Shown piece by piece: positions 26,503 through 34,258 of a stretch of 45,145 nucleotides of DNA (positions are counted from its first letter, which is position 1; every line of letters begins with the position of its first letter). This DNA is from CAYRFQ01 sp964423615 (lineage in GTDB: Bacteria > Planctomycetota > Planctomycetia > Gemmatales > Gemmataceae). The stretch is from the NCBI GenBank assembly GCA_964423615.1, contig CAYRFQ010000056.1, positions 1-45,145 of the forward strand. The letters run 5' to 3'. A model generated the notes under the pieces. It had not been told where the DNA came from. It did not search any database and saw nothing but the letters and a program-made list of their open reading frames with translations. The position numbers and the translations under genes are program-made.

Positions 26503-27710
26503 TTACAGCGTCCACGGTTCTCGCTTGGGTCGATTCAGCCACCGCGTAGCCTCTCGATCTCCGATAATTTCTTCTCGCTCGGGATCCCAGCGCAGTGGCC
26601 GGTTGAGCCCGTAGGCAATGTTCCCCGGGTGACAGACGGTACAAGCCCGATGAGCGATTTCGACATCGCGGAAGGGTCTCTCTCGTGTCTTCACACAATG
26701 AACAAAGTCGCCGAAGATTCCTCCACGACCCTGGTAAGTGGGCATCTCAGCGCGGCTCGCAGGAGTTCGATATCGACCCGGGAGTCGTCCCTCGGTGCCG
26801 ACATACGTGATGTTCCTCGTGCCTCCGTGGTACATGCGTGTGCCGTCGGCAAACTCGAAGGTGAGATAACGACGGTTTCGCTCGCTCGGCGGAAGGATGC
26901 GTGTCGGTCCAGTGAGGTGTTTGCCGATGGCGAACAAGGCGGCTCCAAATCGGTGAACACCCCAGTCGGTCATTCCGCCACCGGAGTAATCCCGATACGG
27001 GCGGAACCCACCTCGAATGAGGCTGCCATGGAAGGGCCGATACGGAACTGGCCCGAGCCACATATTCCAGTCGACTCCACGAGGGATCGGTTGTTCGGGG
27101 AGATAGCAATCCCCCGATGGTCCGCCACAGGAAACGAAGACTTCTCGCACTTCGCCGAGGGCTCCACTCCAGATGAGTCCGGGCCAGTTTCCGTAATCGC
27201 CCAGGACACGCTGGCTGCCTCCGGAGAAGACTCGACCGTAGCGGCGGACGGCGTTGACCATCTCGCGGCCCTCGCGGACGGTCAATGACTCGGGCTTCTC
27301 GCAGTACACATCCTTCCCTTGTTTACACGCTTCGATCGTGATGATGGCGTGCCAGTGGTCGGGCGTCCCAATGAGGACCGCGTCGATGTCAGGACGTTCG
27401 AGTAACTCGCGGTAGTCACTGTAGGCCCGGCAGTCGTTATTGCGGTAGTGGCGATTGACTCGTACCCGAGCGCGTTGGCGGTGCTCGGGTACGACGTCAC
27501 ACACGGCAACCATTTGGACTTCGCGGAAGCCCATCAATCGGTTCATGTCTCCGGTCCCTTGACCACCGCACCCGATCGTGCCCATGAGATGCGATTGCTC
27601 GCGAGGGACCGGTCTTGGCCCAACGCCGTCGATGTAATGATCGTTGGCGCGGCGACGGTCGCGCCCGTAGCCTGTAAAAACTGACGACGCGAAGCCTCTG
27701 GAGTTTTCAT
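26503..27710 (-). pseudogene. Frameshifted Tat-exported Gfo/Idh/MocA oxidoreductase
   Basis: The leader is MKTPEASRRQFLQATGATVA with the twin-arginine motif SRRQFLQ, starting at ATG 27710 after GGAGAG. That frame reaches SLASNRI, then diverges. The next frame resumes at the ATG 27583-27585 with MGTIGCGGQGTGDMNRL, the NAD-binding Gly-rich strand. Two extra bases (27586-27587) split them; removing them joins SNRI to MGTIGCG. The rest is intact: GTPDHWHA, KDVYCEKPESLTVREGREMV, the catalytic-domain run SGGGMTDWGVHRFGAALFAI and a normal C-terminus. It would be an exported sugar-related dehydrogenase using NAD(P). Either the gene is broken, the sequence is wrong, or translation restarts at 27585 and yields a cytoplasmic protein of 360 residues. 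Confidence 0.85.
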
Positions 27711-28177
27711 GGTCTCTCTCCACCTGTTTCTAAGCTGCGGATACAATCTGGCATACTTACCATTGGAAAAGCAACCAGAGGATTTCGCTAACAGTTATTT
27801 CGCTTGGCCGTTGGTTCTTCCTCGTCCAGGACACTGGAATAACGTGCTTCCAGCCTCCAGGTAACTTGAGACCCGAAGAGGAGAGCTGCCGAAACAACAC
27901 GAAAGCCATTGCCGCAAGCCTCGTAGGAGCCAGGAACACAACATTCTATCGCCCGAAATGGTGGTTTTGGTAAAATGTGGGCCACTCCCTGAATTCAGAG
28001 GGGGAAAAGCGACGACTCATGGAACCAAGAGCCTGAAATCGACTGAACAGCCAGCCATTCGAAAAAAAGGATGGGACCTGCTGGCGATATCTCCACTGGT
28101 TCTCGAGGGAGCAGTAGTTCGTACAGGACGGAACCACGTTTTGCGAACAGATGTGATGTTTCGAAAGAGTAATTCTG
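27711..28177. other. Intergenic region between divergent genes
   Basis: The region separates the leftward oxidoreductase from the rightward signal peptidase, so it should hold both promoters. No consensus pair stands out and no gene is seen. Confidence 0.4.
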
Positions 28178-29605
28178 ATGCCCAATGACCCCAAGTCGAA
28201 AGCTGGAGAACGCTCCGATTGGAGTTGGTGTTCGTTCCGGTTTGTTGTCGAGTTCTCAGTTTTAGGCTTTTGTCTGTGGTTGCTAGTGGATGCTTTTTTG
28301 GTCGGCATGTACTTCGTGCCGAGTGGAAGCATGGCTCCCACATTGTTGGGAAACCACTGGTCGGTTCCGTGTCGAGAATGCGGATACGTTCTTCGGCTCG
28401 GCGAGAAGCCCGATCCAACAAAGCGTTCCTTGGATGGCTCGTTGTGCCATGATTGTCCCCGCTGTCAAGGAGAACATCTGGACTGGAGTCAACTTCGCGA
28501 AGTGACCGGCGACCGAGTCTTGGTTCAAAAAACCGCCTATCTTTTCTGTTCGCCTCGTCGGTGGGATGTTGTTGTCTTCCGAATGTTCGGGATTCTCTTC
28601 ATCAAACGAATTGTTGGTCTTCCGGAAGAAACCGTCGAAATCCGAAATGGTGATCTCTGGATCAACGGCAAACTCATCCGTAAATCGTTTTCGCAAAGGA
28701 TGCGATTGCGTCGGTGTCTGTTTGACAGTTCGGGGCTTGCTCCGAAAACCGGGCATTGGAAACTATCGGAAGGAGCGAGCCTTGTGTCGGTCGGACAAGG
28801 ACACGCGTTGCGGTTGAAGGGCCACAACTCCAAGACTTCAACTGCCTCTCTCTGTCCCAATTTTTTTTCCGCGGGGCAGAAATATTTCCCAATCACAAAC
28901 GAATACGTCTACAATCGCCAACGAGTCTCAGGACGTGAGCGTGTTCACGATTTCTCATTGGAATGCGATGTTGTGGTCAAAGCAACAGGCCGGGGACGAA
29001 AAGGACGTGTGTTGTTTGGCATTCACGATGGTGCCGATTACGTGTTGGTGAGTGTTGGGGCCCACGAAAGAGTTGATCGTAGCAAACACACTCCGTGTGT
29101 TGTTCGCCTTTTTCCAAACCAAGACAATCAAACGGCACACAGAGGTTGCTTGTTACTTTCTACCAAAGCAAGTCGACGGTCAACACACGAAGTGTCCCTG
29201 CCACCTTCCAAACGCTCAGACGCGATTTTCTTTCGAACGGGAACTTGCTACCATGTACATCTAGCGTTGGTGGATCGGCATTTCTCCCTCCGCGTCGATA
29301 ACGAATTCTGGGAGACGGATTTGCGGGCGAAGCTGTCCCGCAACGCTGTGACCTGTCCGATCGAGTTCGGAGTCGAAAACGCCAACGTAACAATTCGAAA
29401 CGTTCGGTTGTATCGTGACGTCCATTACACACAAGATGGACAAAATGGAGTACGCAGACGGGGTGTTCGCCTCGGACCAAACCAATATTTTGTCTTAGGC
29501 GATAACAGTCCGATTTCCGAGGACAGTCGACATTGGAGCAAGGACGGAATCGTCGACGCAAAACAGATCATTGGTCAGGTGCTGTTGTTAGGAAACCAGA
29601 GATAG
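28178..29605 (+). CDS. lepB: Signal peptidase I with zinc-ribbon and lectin-like insertions
   Basis: A 475-residue type I signal peptidase (S26) that cuts signal peptides at the outer face of the membrane. One transmembrane anchor (VVEFSVLGFCLWLLVDAFLV, near 23-43) is followed by the catalytic serine in PSGSMAPTLLG (Ser near 51). The general-base lysine lies in FIKRIVGLPEETVEI (Lys near 143), and box E in FVLGDNSPISEDSRHW near the C-terminus. Two insertions are unusual: a cysteine cluster between boxes B and D (CRECGY, CHDCPRCQ), likely a zinc ribbon, and about 250 residues between the lysine and box E. These include RVLFGIHDGADYVLVSVGA and FSLRVDNEFWE and look like a lectin/LamG sandwich. 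The start at 28178 has only a weak AAAGAG upstream. It heads a block of export and envelope genes. Confidence 0.9.
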   Translation: MPNDPKSKAGERSDWSWCSFRFVVEFSVLGFCLWLLVDAFLVGMYFVPSGSMAPTLLGNHWSVPCRECGYVLRLGEKPDPTKRSLDGSLCHDCPRCQGEHLDWSQLREVTGDRVLVQKTAYLFCSPRRWDVVVFRMFGILFIKRIVGLPEETVEIRNGDLWINGKLIRKSFSQRMRLRRCLFDSSGLAPKTGHWKLSEGASLVSVGQGHALRLKGHNSKTSTASLCPNFFSAGQKYFPITNEYVYNRQRVSGRERVHDFSLECDVVVKATGRGRKGRVLFGIHDGADYVLVSVGAHERVDRSKHTPCVVRLFPNQDNQTAHRGCLLLSTKASRRSTHEVSLPPSKRSDAIFFRTGTCYHVHLALVDRHFSLRVDNEFWETDLRAKLSRNAVTCPIEFGVENANVTIRNVRLYRDVHYTQDGQNGVRRRGVRLGPNQYFVLGDNSPISEDSRHWSKDGIVDAKQIIGQVLLLGNQR

Positions 29606-29674
29606 AAGATCATGTGGGCCAGGACCCACCCAACAAATACATCGGTACATTTTCAGAACGGCAAGAGACTTCCT

Positions 29675-30121
29675 ATGGCAGATGAAAAGACGCAACAGAA
29701 GGCTGAGGGAATCAAGCCCAAGCAAGGGTTCGTTAAATCTGTCAAGAAGAAGAAAGCATCTTCCAAGGGGAAACCTGAGAAAGCCAAGGCTCCCGAGAAA
29801 AAAGTTATCAAGTCGGCCCCCAAGCAACCCACTCAACCCAAAGACGTCATCCGTGAGATCGTCGAAACGGTCGTTTTTGTGGTCGTGCTAGTATTATTGC
29901 TCAGGACGTTCGTGGCCGAGGCGTTCATCATCCCCACCGGTTCGATGGCCCCGACGCTACTGGGATTCAACCAACCGGTGACGTGTCCGAAGTGCAAGTA
30001 TTACTTTACGGTCAACCGTAGCTCGGAAGTCGAGAAGAACCCTCGAGACCATGCCGCACTCAAAAGCTACATCTGTCCCAATTGCCGGTACAAAATTTTT
30101 GCCAAGCAGAATCGCCGCTGA
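29675..30121 (+). CDS. Signal peptidase I, N-terminal (Ser) half of a split gene
   Basis: A 148-residue product. A Lys/Pro-rich cytoplasmic tail (about 1-60) leads to one membrane segment (VVFVVVLVLLLRTFVAEAF). The catalytic serine stands in IIPTGSMAPTLLG (Ser 90), and a CPKCKYYFTV/CPNCRYKIF zinc ribbon follows near 104-137. The reading ends at TGA (30119-30121) before the DRVLV box. The next gene continues in the same frame 18 bases later with the catalytic lysine. Alone this half cannot be an active peptidase by the known Ser/Lys mechanism. The ATG at 29675 follows AAGAGA; 21 upstream in-frame codons were not used. A full-length paralogue lies just upstream. Confidence 0.85.
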   Translation: MADEKTQQKAEGIKPKQGFVKSVKKKKASSKGKPEKAKAPEKKVIKSAPKQPTQPKDVIREIVETVVFVVVLVLLLRTFVAEAFIIPTGSMAPTLLGFNQPVTCPKCKYYFTVNRSSEVEKNPRDHAALKSYICPNCRYKIFAKQNRR

Positions 30122-30139
30122 TCCGAAAGCGAATTCAAC

Positions 30140-31666
30140 ATGAAGAAAAAGTTGCTCGTGTATCTCCTCGGGTTCAGCCTGATCTGCTCGACCGGATGTG
30201 GTTCGAGGAGCGGCGACCGTGTGCTGGTGAGCAAATACCTCTACGACAGCGGGACCGGAAGCCCTCAACGTTTCGACGTGGTCGTTTTTCGTTTTCCCAA
30301 CGAACCCATCGAAAACGGTGTTCCGACCAACTATATCAAACGCTTGCTTGGGCTGGCCGGGGAAACGATCGCGATTTTTATGGGTCAGTTGTTCGTCCTG
30401 CCTCCAGACACCATCGACTATCCCGTTCCGAAGACCCCGGACGGAAAAATTGCCAACGAACTGAACTGGTGGCATCCAGAACATCAACACGTCGACAACG
30501 ACAAAGCCATCGCTTTGTTCCGAAAAGACGCTACCCTGTTTGCTTCGGACAAGAACCAATTCCAGATTATCCGCAAGCCCCCGTCTGTGATGTTGGCGAT
30601 GCGTCGGATCGTTTACGACAACGACCATCAAGCGGAGGATCTAAAAGGTCACCTTCCACCTCGATGGGCCTCCGAAAAGGGAGTGGCATCGTGGACCACG
30701 TTCGACAAGACCGGATTCGCGAACGATGGCTCCAACGACACCATGCAGTGGCTACGGTATCGCCACATCTTGCGTCCGAGTAATTGGGATACGGTAACCC
30801 CCAACGACAAAAAGCCGCAACTGATCACCGACTTTTTAGGATACAACTCCCACGTCACCACTGGTTTTCGAGACCGGCCCTACTTCGGGAGTAACTGGGT
30901 GGGGGATCTTATGCTCGAATTCGAACTGGAGGTCGAGTCCACGGACGGCACAACTGTCGTGGAACTGCGGCAAGGTGTCGACCGTTTCCAGGCTCGATTC
31001 GATCTGTCCGACGGAACTTGCCAATTGGTTCGTTTGAGTGATCCCAACGACGCCAAAGAGGTGGTCGAAACCCCTTTGGATTCTAAGGAGAAAGTCCTTA
31101 AGGGAGCTGGGAAATATCGCATTCGATTCGCGAACTTCGACCATCGCCTGACGCTCTGGGTCAACGGTTCTCTCGTGTTTGGACATGGGGTCGATTATGC
31201 TCCACCTTATCGCTACGACGCCACGACCGAAAAGTGGGTAAACACTGGACCGACGACGGACGACTTGGAACCGGCGAGCATTGGGAGTCTCGGAGGGGCC
31301 ATCAAAGTCGGCCACATCAAACTGTGGCGAGACACGTATTACATCCGCACTCATAAACATGTCGATCGGCAGATGGGCCGGAAGTCCCGGGAGTTGAAGT
31401 ACGATTACGACGTGGACAATGTGAAAGGAATTCGGGGCAGTGGACTGTTGAACGAACAGTTCTGGCGAACCCCCGCCGAATGGGACGAGTACAACGATAT
31501 CGGAGTCACGACATTGTACGTGCAAAAAGGGCATCTCCTCTGTCTTGGTGACAACAGCCCAGAAAGCGCCGATAGTCGTTCTTGGGGTTTGGTCCCGAAA
31601 AGGTTGATGCTCGGGCGGGCCCTTGTGGTCTACTGGCCATTCATGCGAGCCGGGTTCATTCGGTAA
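30140..31666 (+). CDS. Signal peptidase I, C-terminal (Lys) half with lipoprotein-like signal
   Basis: A 508-residue product. MKKKLLVYLLGFSLICSTGC is a lipoprotein-type signal (basic start, hydrophobic core, Cys 20). Then SGDRVLVSKYLYD and FDVVVFRFPNEP (boxes C/D) lead to the catalytic-type lysine in NYIKRLLGLAGETI (Lys 67). A large insert follows, with a lectin/LamG-like stretch (DLMLEFELEVESTDGTTVVE, YRIRFANFDHRLTLWVNGSL). Box E is present as LCLGDNSPESADSRSWG. The serine box is absent; it is encoded by the preceding gene, from which this one is separated by one TGA in the same frame. No strong ribosome site precedes the ATG. It may be a working half-enzyme, a lipoprotein of another use, or the tail of a stop-interrupted gene. 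Confidence 0.85.
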   Translation: MKKKLLVYLLGFSLICSTGCGSRSGDRVLVSKYLYDSGTGSPQRFDVVVFRFPNEPIENGVPTNYIKRLLGLAGETIAIFMGQLFVLPPDTIDYPVPKTPDGKIANELNWWHPEHQHVDNDKAIALFRKDATLFASDKNQFQIIRKPPSVMLAMRRIVYDNDHQAEDLKGHLPPRWASEKGVASWTTFDKTGFANDGSNDTMQWLRYRHILRPSNWDTVTPNDKKPQLITDFLGYNSHVTTGFRDRPYFGSNWVGDLMLEFELEVESTDGTTVVELRQGVDRFQARFDLSDGTCQLVRLSDPNDAKEVVETPLDSKEKVLKGAGKYRIRFANFDHRLTLWVNGSLVFGHGVDYAPPYRYDATTEKWVNTGPTTDDLEPASIGSLGGAIKVGHIKLWRDTYYIRTHKHVDRQMGRKSRELKYDYDVDNVKGIRGSGLLNEQFWRTPAEWDEYNDIGVTTLYVQKGHLLCLGDNSPESADSRSWGLVPKRLMLGRALVVYWPFMRAGFIR

Positions 31667-31703
31667 TCAAGAAGCTCAGAAGAGTGAGGCGGGAATCTCA
31701 CTC

Positions 31704-31761
31704 ACACGAACCCGAAACGCGAGTGGGTCTCTGTAGCCTCGCTCGCGCTTCGGGTTCGTGT
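31704..31761. terminator. Long hairpin between signal peptidase and ybgC-like gene
   Basis: Twenty-base arms (ACACGAACCCGAAACGCGAG at 31704-31723, complement at 31742-31761, one mismatch) flank an 18-base loop. No T-tract follows, so it is an attenuator or mobile hairpin candidate more than a plain terminator. Confidence 0.6.
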
Positions 31762-31787
31762 AGACCTACCCTGAGCACGGAAGAGTG

Positions 31788-32207
31788 ATGGAGGGCGTCC
31801 ACCGGGATGTCGAAACGGCCATGGACACAGGCGAGATAACGATCCGCATACGGTACGCCGAAACAGATCGAATGGGCTTGCTGCACCACGCGAATTATCT
31901 GGTCTACTTCGAGCAAGGACGTGTAGAACTGCTCCGCCAGCGAGGGTTGACTTATAAAGATCTGGAGGACTTGGGATTCCTTCTTGTTCTCACAAAGATC
32001 GAAGTTCGTTACCGTCGGCCAGCCTACTTTGATGACTTGTTGACATTGCGAACGACTGTTGTCCGGACCACATCTGTGAAGATCGAGCACAAATACGAGT
32101 TGCTTCGTGGCCAAGAACTCCTGGCAGAAGCCGAAACAACGCTTGGATGCGTGGACCGCAACGGACAAGTCCAGCGGTTGCCCGAAGATGTGTTTGGGGC
32201 GAGATAA
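31788..32207 (+). CDS. YbgC-type acyl-CoA thioesterase
   Basis: A 139-residue hot-dog protein. IRYAETDRMGLLHHANYLVY is the YbgC/4HBT active-site strand with the catalytic Asp and HxNYL. ELLRQRGLTYKDLEDLGFLL and VRYRRPAYFDDLLTLRT match the family core. The ATG at 31788 overlaps a GTG at 31785; GGAAGAG is just upstream, and an internal ATG at 31821 is also possible. In proteobacteria ybgC begins the tol-pal operon, and here TolQ- and TolR-like genes follow in the same order. The E. coli relative acts on short-chain or phospholipid-related acyl-CoA. It differs from the other 4HBT protein at 18435. Confidence 0.9.
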   Translation: MEGVHRDVETAMDTGEITIRIRYAETDRMGLLHHANYLVYFEQGRVELLRQRGLTYKDLEDLGFLLVLTKIEVRYRRPAYFDDLLTLRTTVVRTTSVKIEHKYELLRGQELLAEAETTLGCVDRNGQVQRLPEDVFGAR

Positions 32208-32284
32208 TCTCCCCCAAGACCTCAAATCGCGGATACGCCGTTGAGAACAAATTCGCCTTTTTTCCCTTCCCGGAGGTCGCCACC

Positions 32285-32812
32285 TTGAGGCGTTTGCTGA
32301 TCCAGTATTTACTCCCCGGACTGTTCTGTCTGATCCCATTGTTGGCAGGGATGCTCGTCATCCTCGCCCTACGTGGCTTGGCCCTGGAGGAGTACCTCAA
32401 ACACCTCAGGACGTCGTACATGGACTGGCTCATTTTGAGCCTGGGAGTCCCGATGTTTGTTATCCAGTTGGGTTTGACCTGGAAAGGCCTCCGATGGACA
32501 GGCACGGGGTTTGACGAAAGTACCGATACATGGATCAATACGCTCACTCAGGCGGCGGAATGGTTTCCCATCCTGGGACTTCTTGGCACCGTGGCAGGCA
32601 TTCTGGAGACTTTCAGTCAAATCGGTGGCAGCGATCAAACATTGAGCAGTGACCAGATCATCAGTTCGTATGCTCCGGCCATCACGGCCACCGGCAGTGG
32701 GCTGTACATGGCTTTACTAAACATCTTGCCTGGATGGATGGTTCAACTCGGGCGAAACTTGATCACGACGCTCGGCACAAACGCCACGTCTCCCCCTCGT
32801 GAGGTGCCCTGA
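32285..32812 (+). CDS. MotA/TolQ/ExbB-family proton channel protein
   Basis: A 175-residue membrane protein. TTG at 32285 is the likely start, since GGAGG lies eight bases before it and no later ATG keeps the first membrane segment. Segments are LIQYLLPGLFCLIPLLAGML (near 5-25), WLILSLGVPMFVIQLGLTW, and the conserved pair WFPILGLLGTVAGILETF and ITATGSGLYMALLNILPGWM, which match the GLLGT and TxxGL signatures of TolQ/ExbB. These proteins form the pentameric channel that turns proton motive force into movement of TolR/ExbD. Its TGA overlaps the next ATG (TGATG), so translation is coupled. Confidence 0.88.
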   Translation: MRRLLIQYLLPGLFCLIPLLAGMLVILALRGLALEEYLKHLRTSYMDWLILSLGVPMFVIQLGLTWKGLRWTGTGFDESTDTWINTLTQAAEWFPILGLLGTVAGILETFSQIGGSDQTLSSDQIISSYAPAITATGSGLYMALLNILPGWMVQLGRNLITTLGTNATSPPREVP

Positions 32813-33417
32813 TGATCCAACGCCCCAAGCGCAGCGTCACTCGTTTTTTTGTCCCCATGCTCGACGTCATGATTTTGCTCTTTTCGATGTTCCTCATGCT
32901 CCCGATCACCCAACGGGCCACCGAGGCGAAGAACGTGTTGGACGAAATGTCGTTGCCAGAACTTGTCGCGACGGCAAAAGAGGCTCAACAAAAGAATGAC
33001 GAACTCCGGAGGGAAAATGAGGAACTGAAACTCCAAAAGGCCGCCCAGAAGAACCGTCTGGAACTGTTGGAAAAGAACGTCGAGGCCCGCAACAAGAATC
33101 TCAAGAACAGACTTGCTGGACTCATGAAGAATGCCTCGAACTATCCGATGTACCTCAAGGATGGACGCATGCCCGTTGTCACAGCCGAACGCAACGGAAA
33201 ACCGGCGGACATCCCGCTCGACATCTTCGGAAACGAAGCAAAGGTCATGGCCGAGATCCGAAGGCTCTCGAAAGTCGCCAACAAAAACGGAAAGATTCTC
33301 AGCTTCATCCTCCTGCACACCAACGAAAGGTCGGGACCAGCAGGAGCATTTGAACGAATCCTTCGGTGGTTCCAGGACCGAGAGATCGTGGTGTCGTACT
33401 TGGAACTGCGAAATTAA
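32812..33417 (+). CDS. TolR/ExbD-like energy-transduction protein
   Basis: A 201-residue protein with a short cytoplasmic start, then one membrane segment (FVPMLDVMILLFSMFLML, near 13-30). Its Asp (residue 18) matches the proton-carrying Asp of ExbD/TolR. A coiled-coil of about 60 residues follows (ATAKEAQQKNDELRRENEEL), then an outer domain (DIFGNEAKVMAEIRRLSKVA, ILSFILLHTNERSGPAG). It is translationally coupled to the TolQ-like gene. Known TolR binds peptidoglycan or its partners; here the long coiled coil is not usual. This supports a motor complex with the preceding protein. Confidence 0.8.
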   Translation: MIQRPKRSVTRFFVPMLDVMILLFSMFLMLPITQRATEAKNVLDEMSLPELVATAKEAQQKNDELRRENEELKLQKAAQKNRLELLEKNVEARNKNLKNRLAGLMKNASNYPMYLKDGRMPVVTAERNGKPADIPLDIFGNEAKVMAEIRRLSKVANKNGKILSFILLHTNERSGPAGAFERILRWFQDREIVVSYLELRN

Positions 33418-33564
33418 GTGAGTGTTGACGAGAAACGGAATTCCCATCTTGTGTTAAACGTGTCCCGGTGAGATATTCGTTCGGACGTTGGCCCAGATGT
33501 TGCTGTCCTGGTTTGGGTTTCCGCAACCTTTGTGGTCTTCAACTTGCCATCATGAGGACGCCCC

Positions 33565-34245
33565 ATGAAAGAGCCAGTACTGTTAGCATTCCTATGGGAC
33601 ATGAATCCCTATCAACTCATGCTCATGGGTGTGAAGATCGTAGCTGCGGTCGTGGGTGGCATCATGGGTTGGTTTGCAGGTGGGATTCTGGGCGTCGTCC
33701 TGTATAAGGTGGCCTTTCACAGTAAAATGCCTGCTTATGGACAGTTGATTGCCAAAACAGTTGGAGCGGCGATCCTCGGCGTGCTGGCCTTCTTCCTGGT
33801 CAACTTTGGACTTGGTGGTGGTGTTGGCTTCGGTCCTGGCGGTGGTGGAGCCCCAAACTCGAATGACGGTCCTGCCAAGGTCGCGAAAGGTCCCGAAAAA
33901 GAAGACGAAAAAAAGAACTTGGCCGGGGATTTGAAAAAAGAGGAAGTCCAAAACCTTATCGTCGAGATGATCCCCTGGGAAGTGCATGACGAGAATCCGA
34001 CGGACAAGATTTACGCCGTCCGAGGCGAGGATGGCTATCGTAACATCAAGGACCTCGAGGATTACCTCAACGACAACAAAGCCAAACCATTCCGGGTCCT
34101 CGAATTCCGGGTATACAAAGACAGTAAAGATCCATTCACAGGAAATTTAGCCGAATTGCGATCGTTGGCTGACAGAGCTGATCCAAAACTACAATTTGAA
34201 TATCCCCAGAAGTGGCGAGAAATCAATCGGCCTGTCGAGAAGTGA
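33565..34245 (+). CDS. Membrane protein with TolR-like C-terminal domain
   Basis: A 226-residue protein. Two hydrophobic segments (VKIVAAVVGGIMGWFAGGIL near 19-38, AAILGVLAFFLVNFGLGGGV near 66-85) are followed by a Gly-rich and highly charged linker. The C-terminal domain (ENPTDKIYAVRGEDGYRNIK, DLEDYLNDNKAKPFRVLEFR, then VYKDSKDPFTGNLAELRSLA) resembles the outer alpha/beta domain of ExbD/TolR, by inspection only. It comes 147 bases after the TolR-like gene, preceded by GAGG, and ends 13 bases before the GTPase gene. It likely works with both. It has no clear counterpart in the standard tol-pal set. Confidence 0.7.
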   Translation: MKEPVLLAFLWDMNPYQLMLMGVKIVAAVVGGIMGWFAGGILGVVLYKVAFHSKMPAYGQLIAKTVGAAILGVLAFFLVNFGLGGGVGFGPGGGGAPNSNDGPAKVAKGPEKEDEKKNLAGDLKKEEVQNLIVEMIPWEVHDENPTDKIYAVRGEDGYRNIKDLEDYLNDNKAKPFRVLEFRVYKDSKDPFTGNLAELRSLADRADPKLQFEYPQKWREINRPVEK

Positions 34246-34258
34246 CCGAGGACAAAGC

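Noticed and set aside
29957..30631. Leftward open reading across the split signal peptidase
   Set aside because: No recognisable domain; it overlaps the serine and lysine boxes read on the plus strand.
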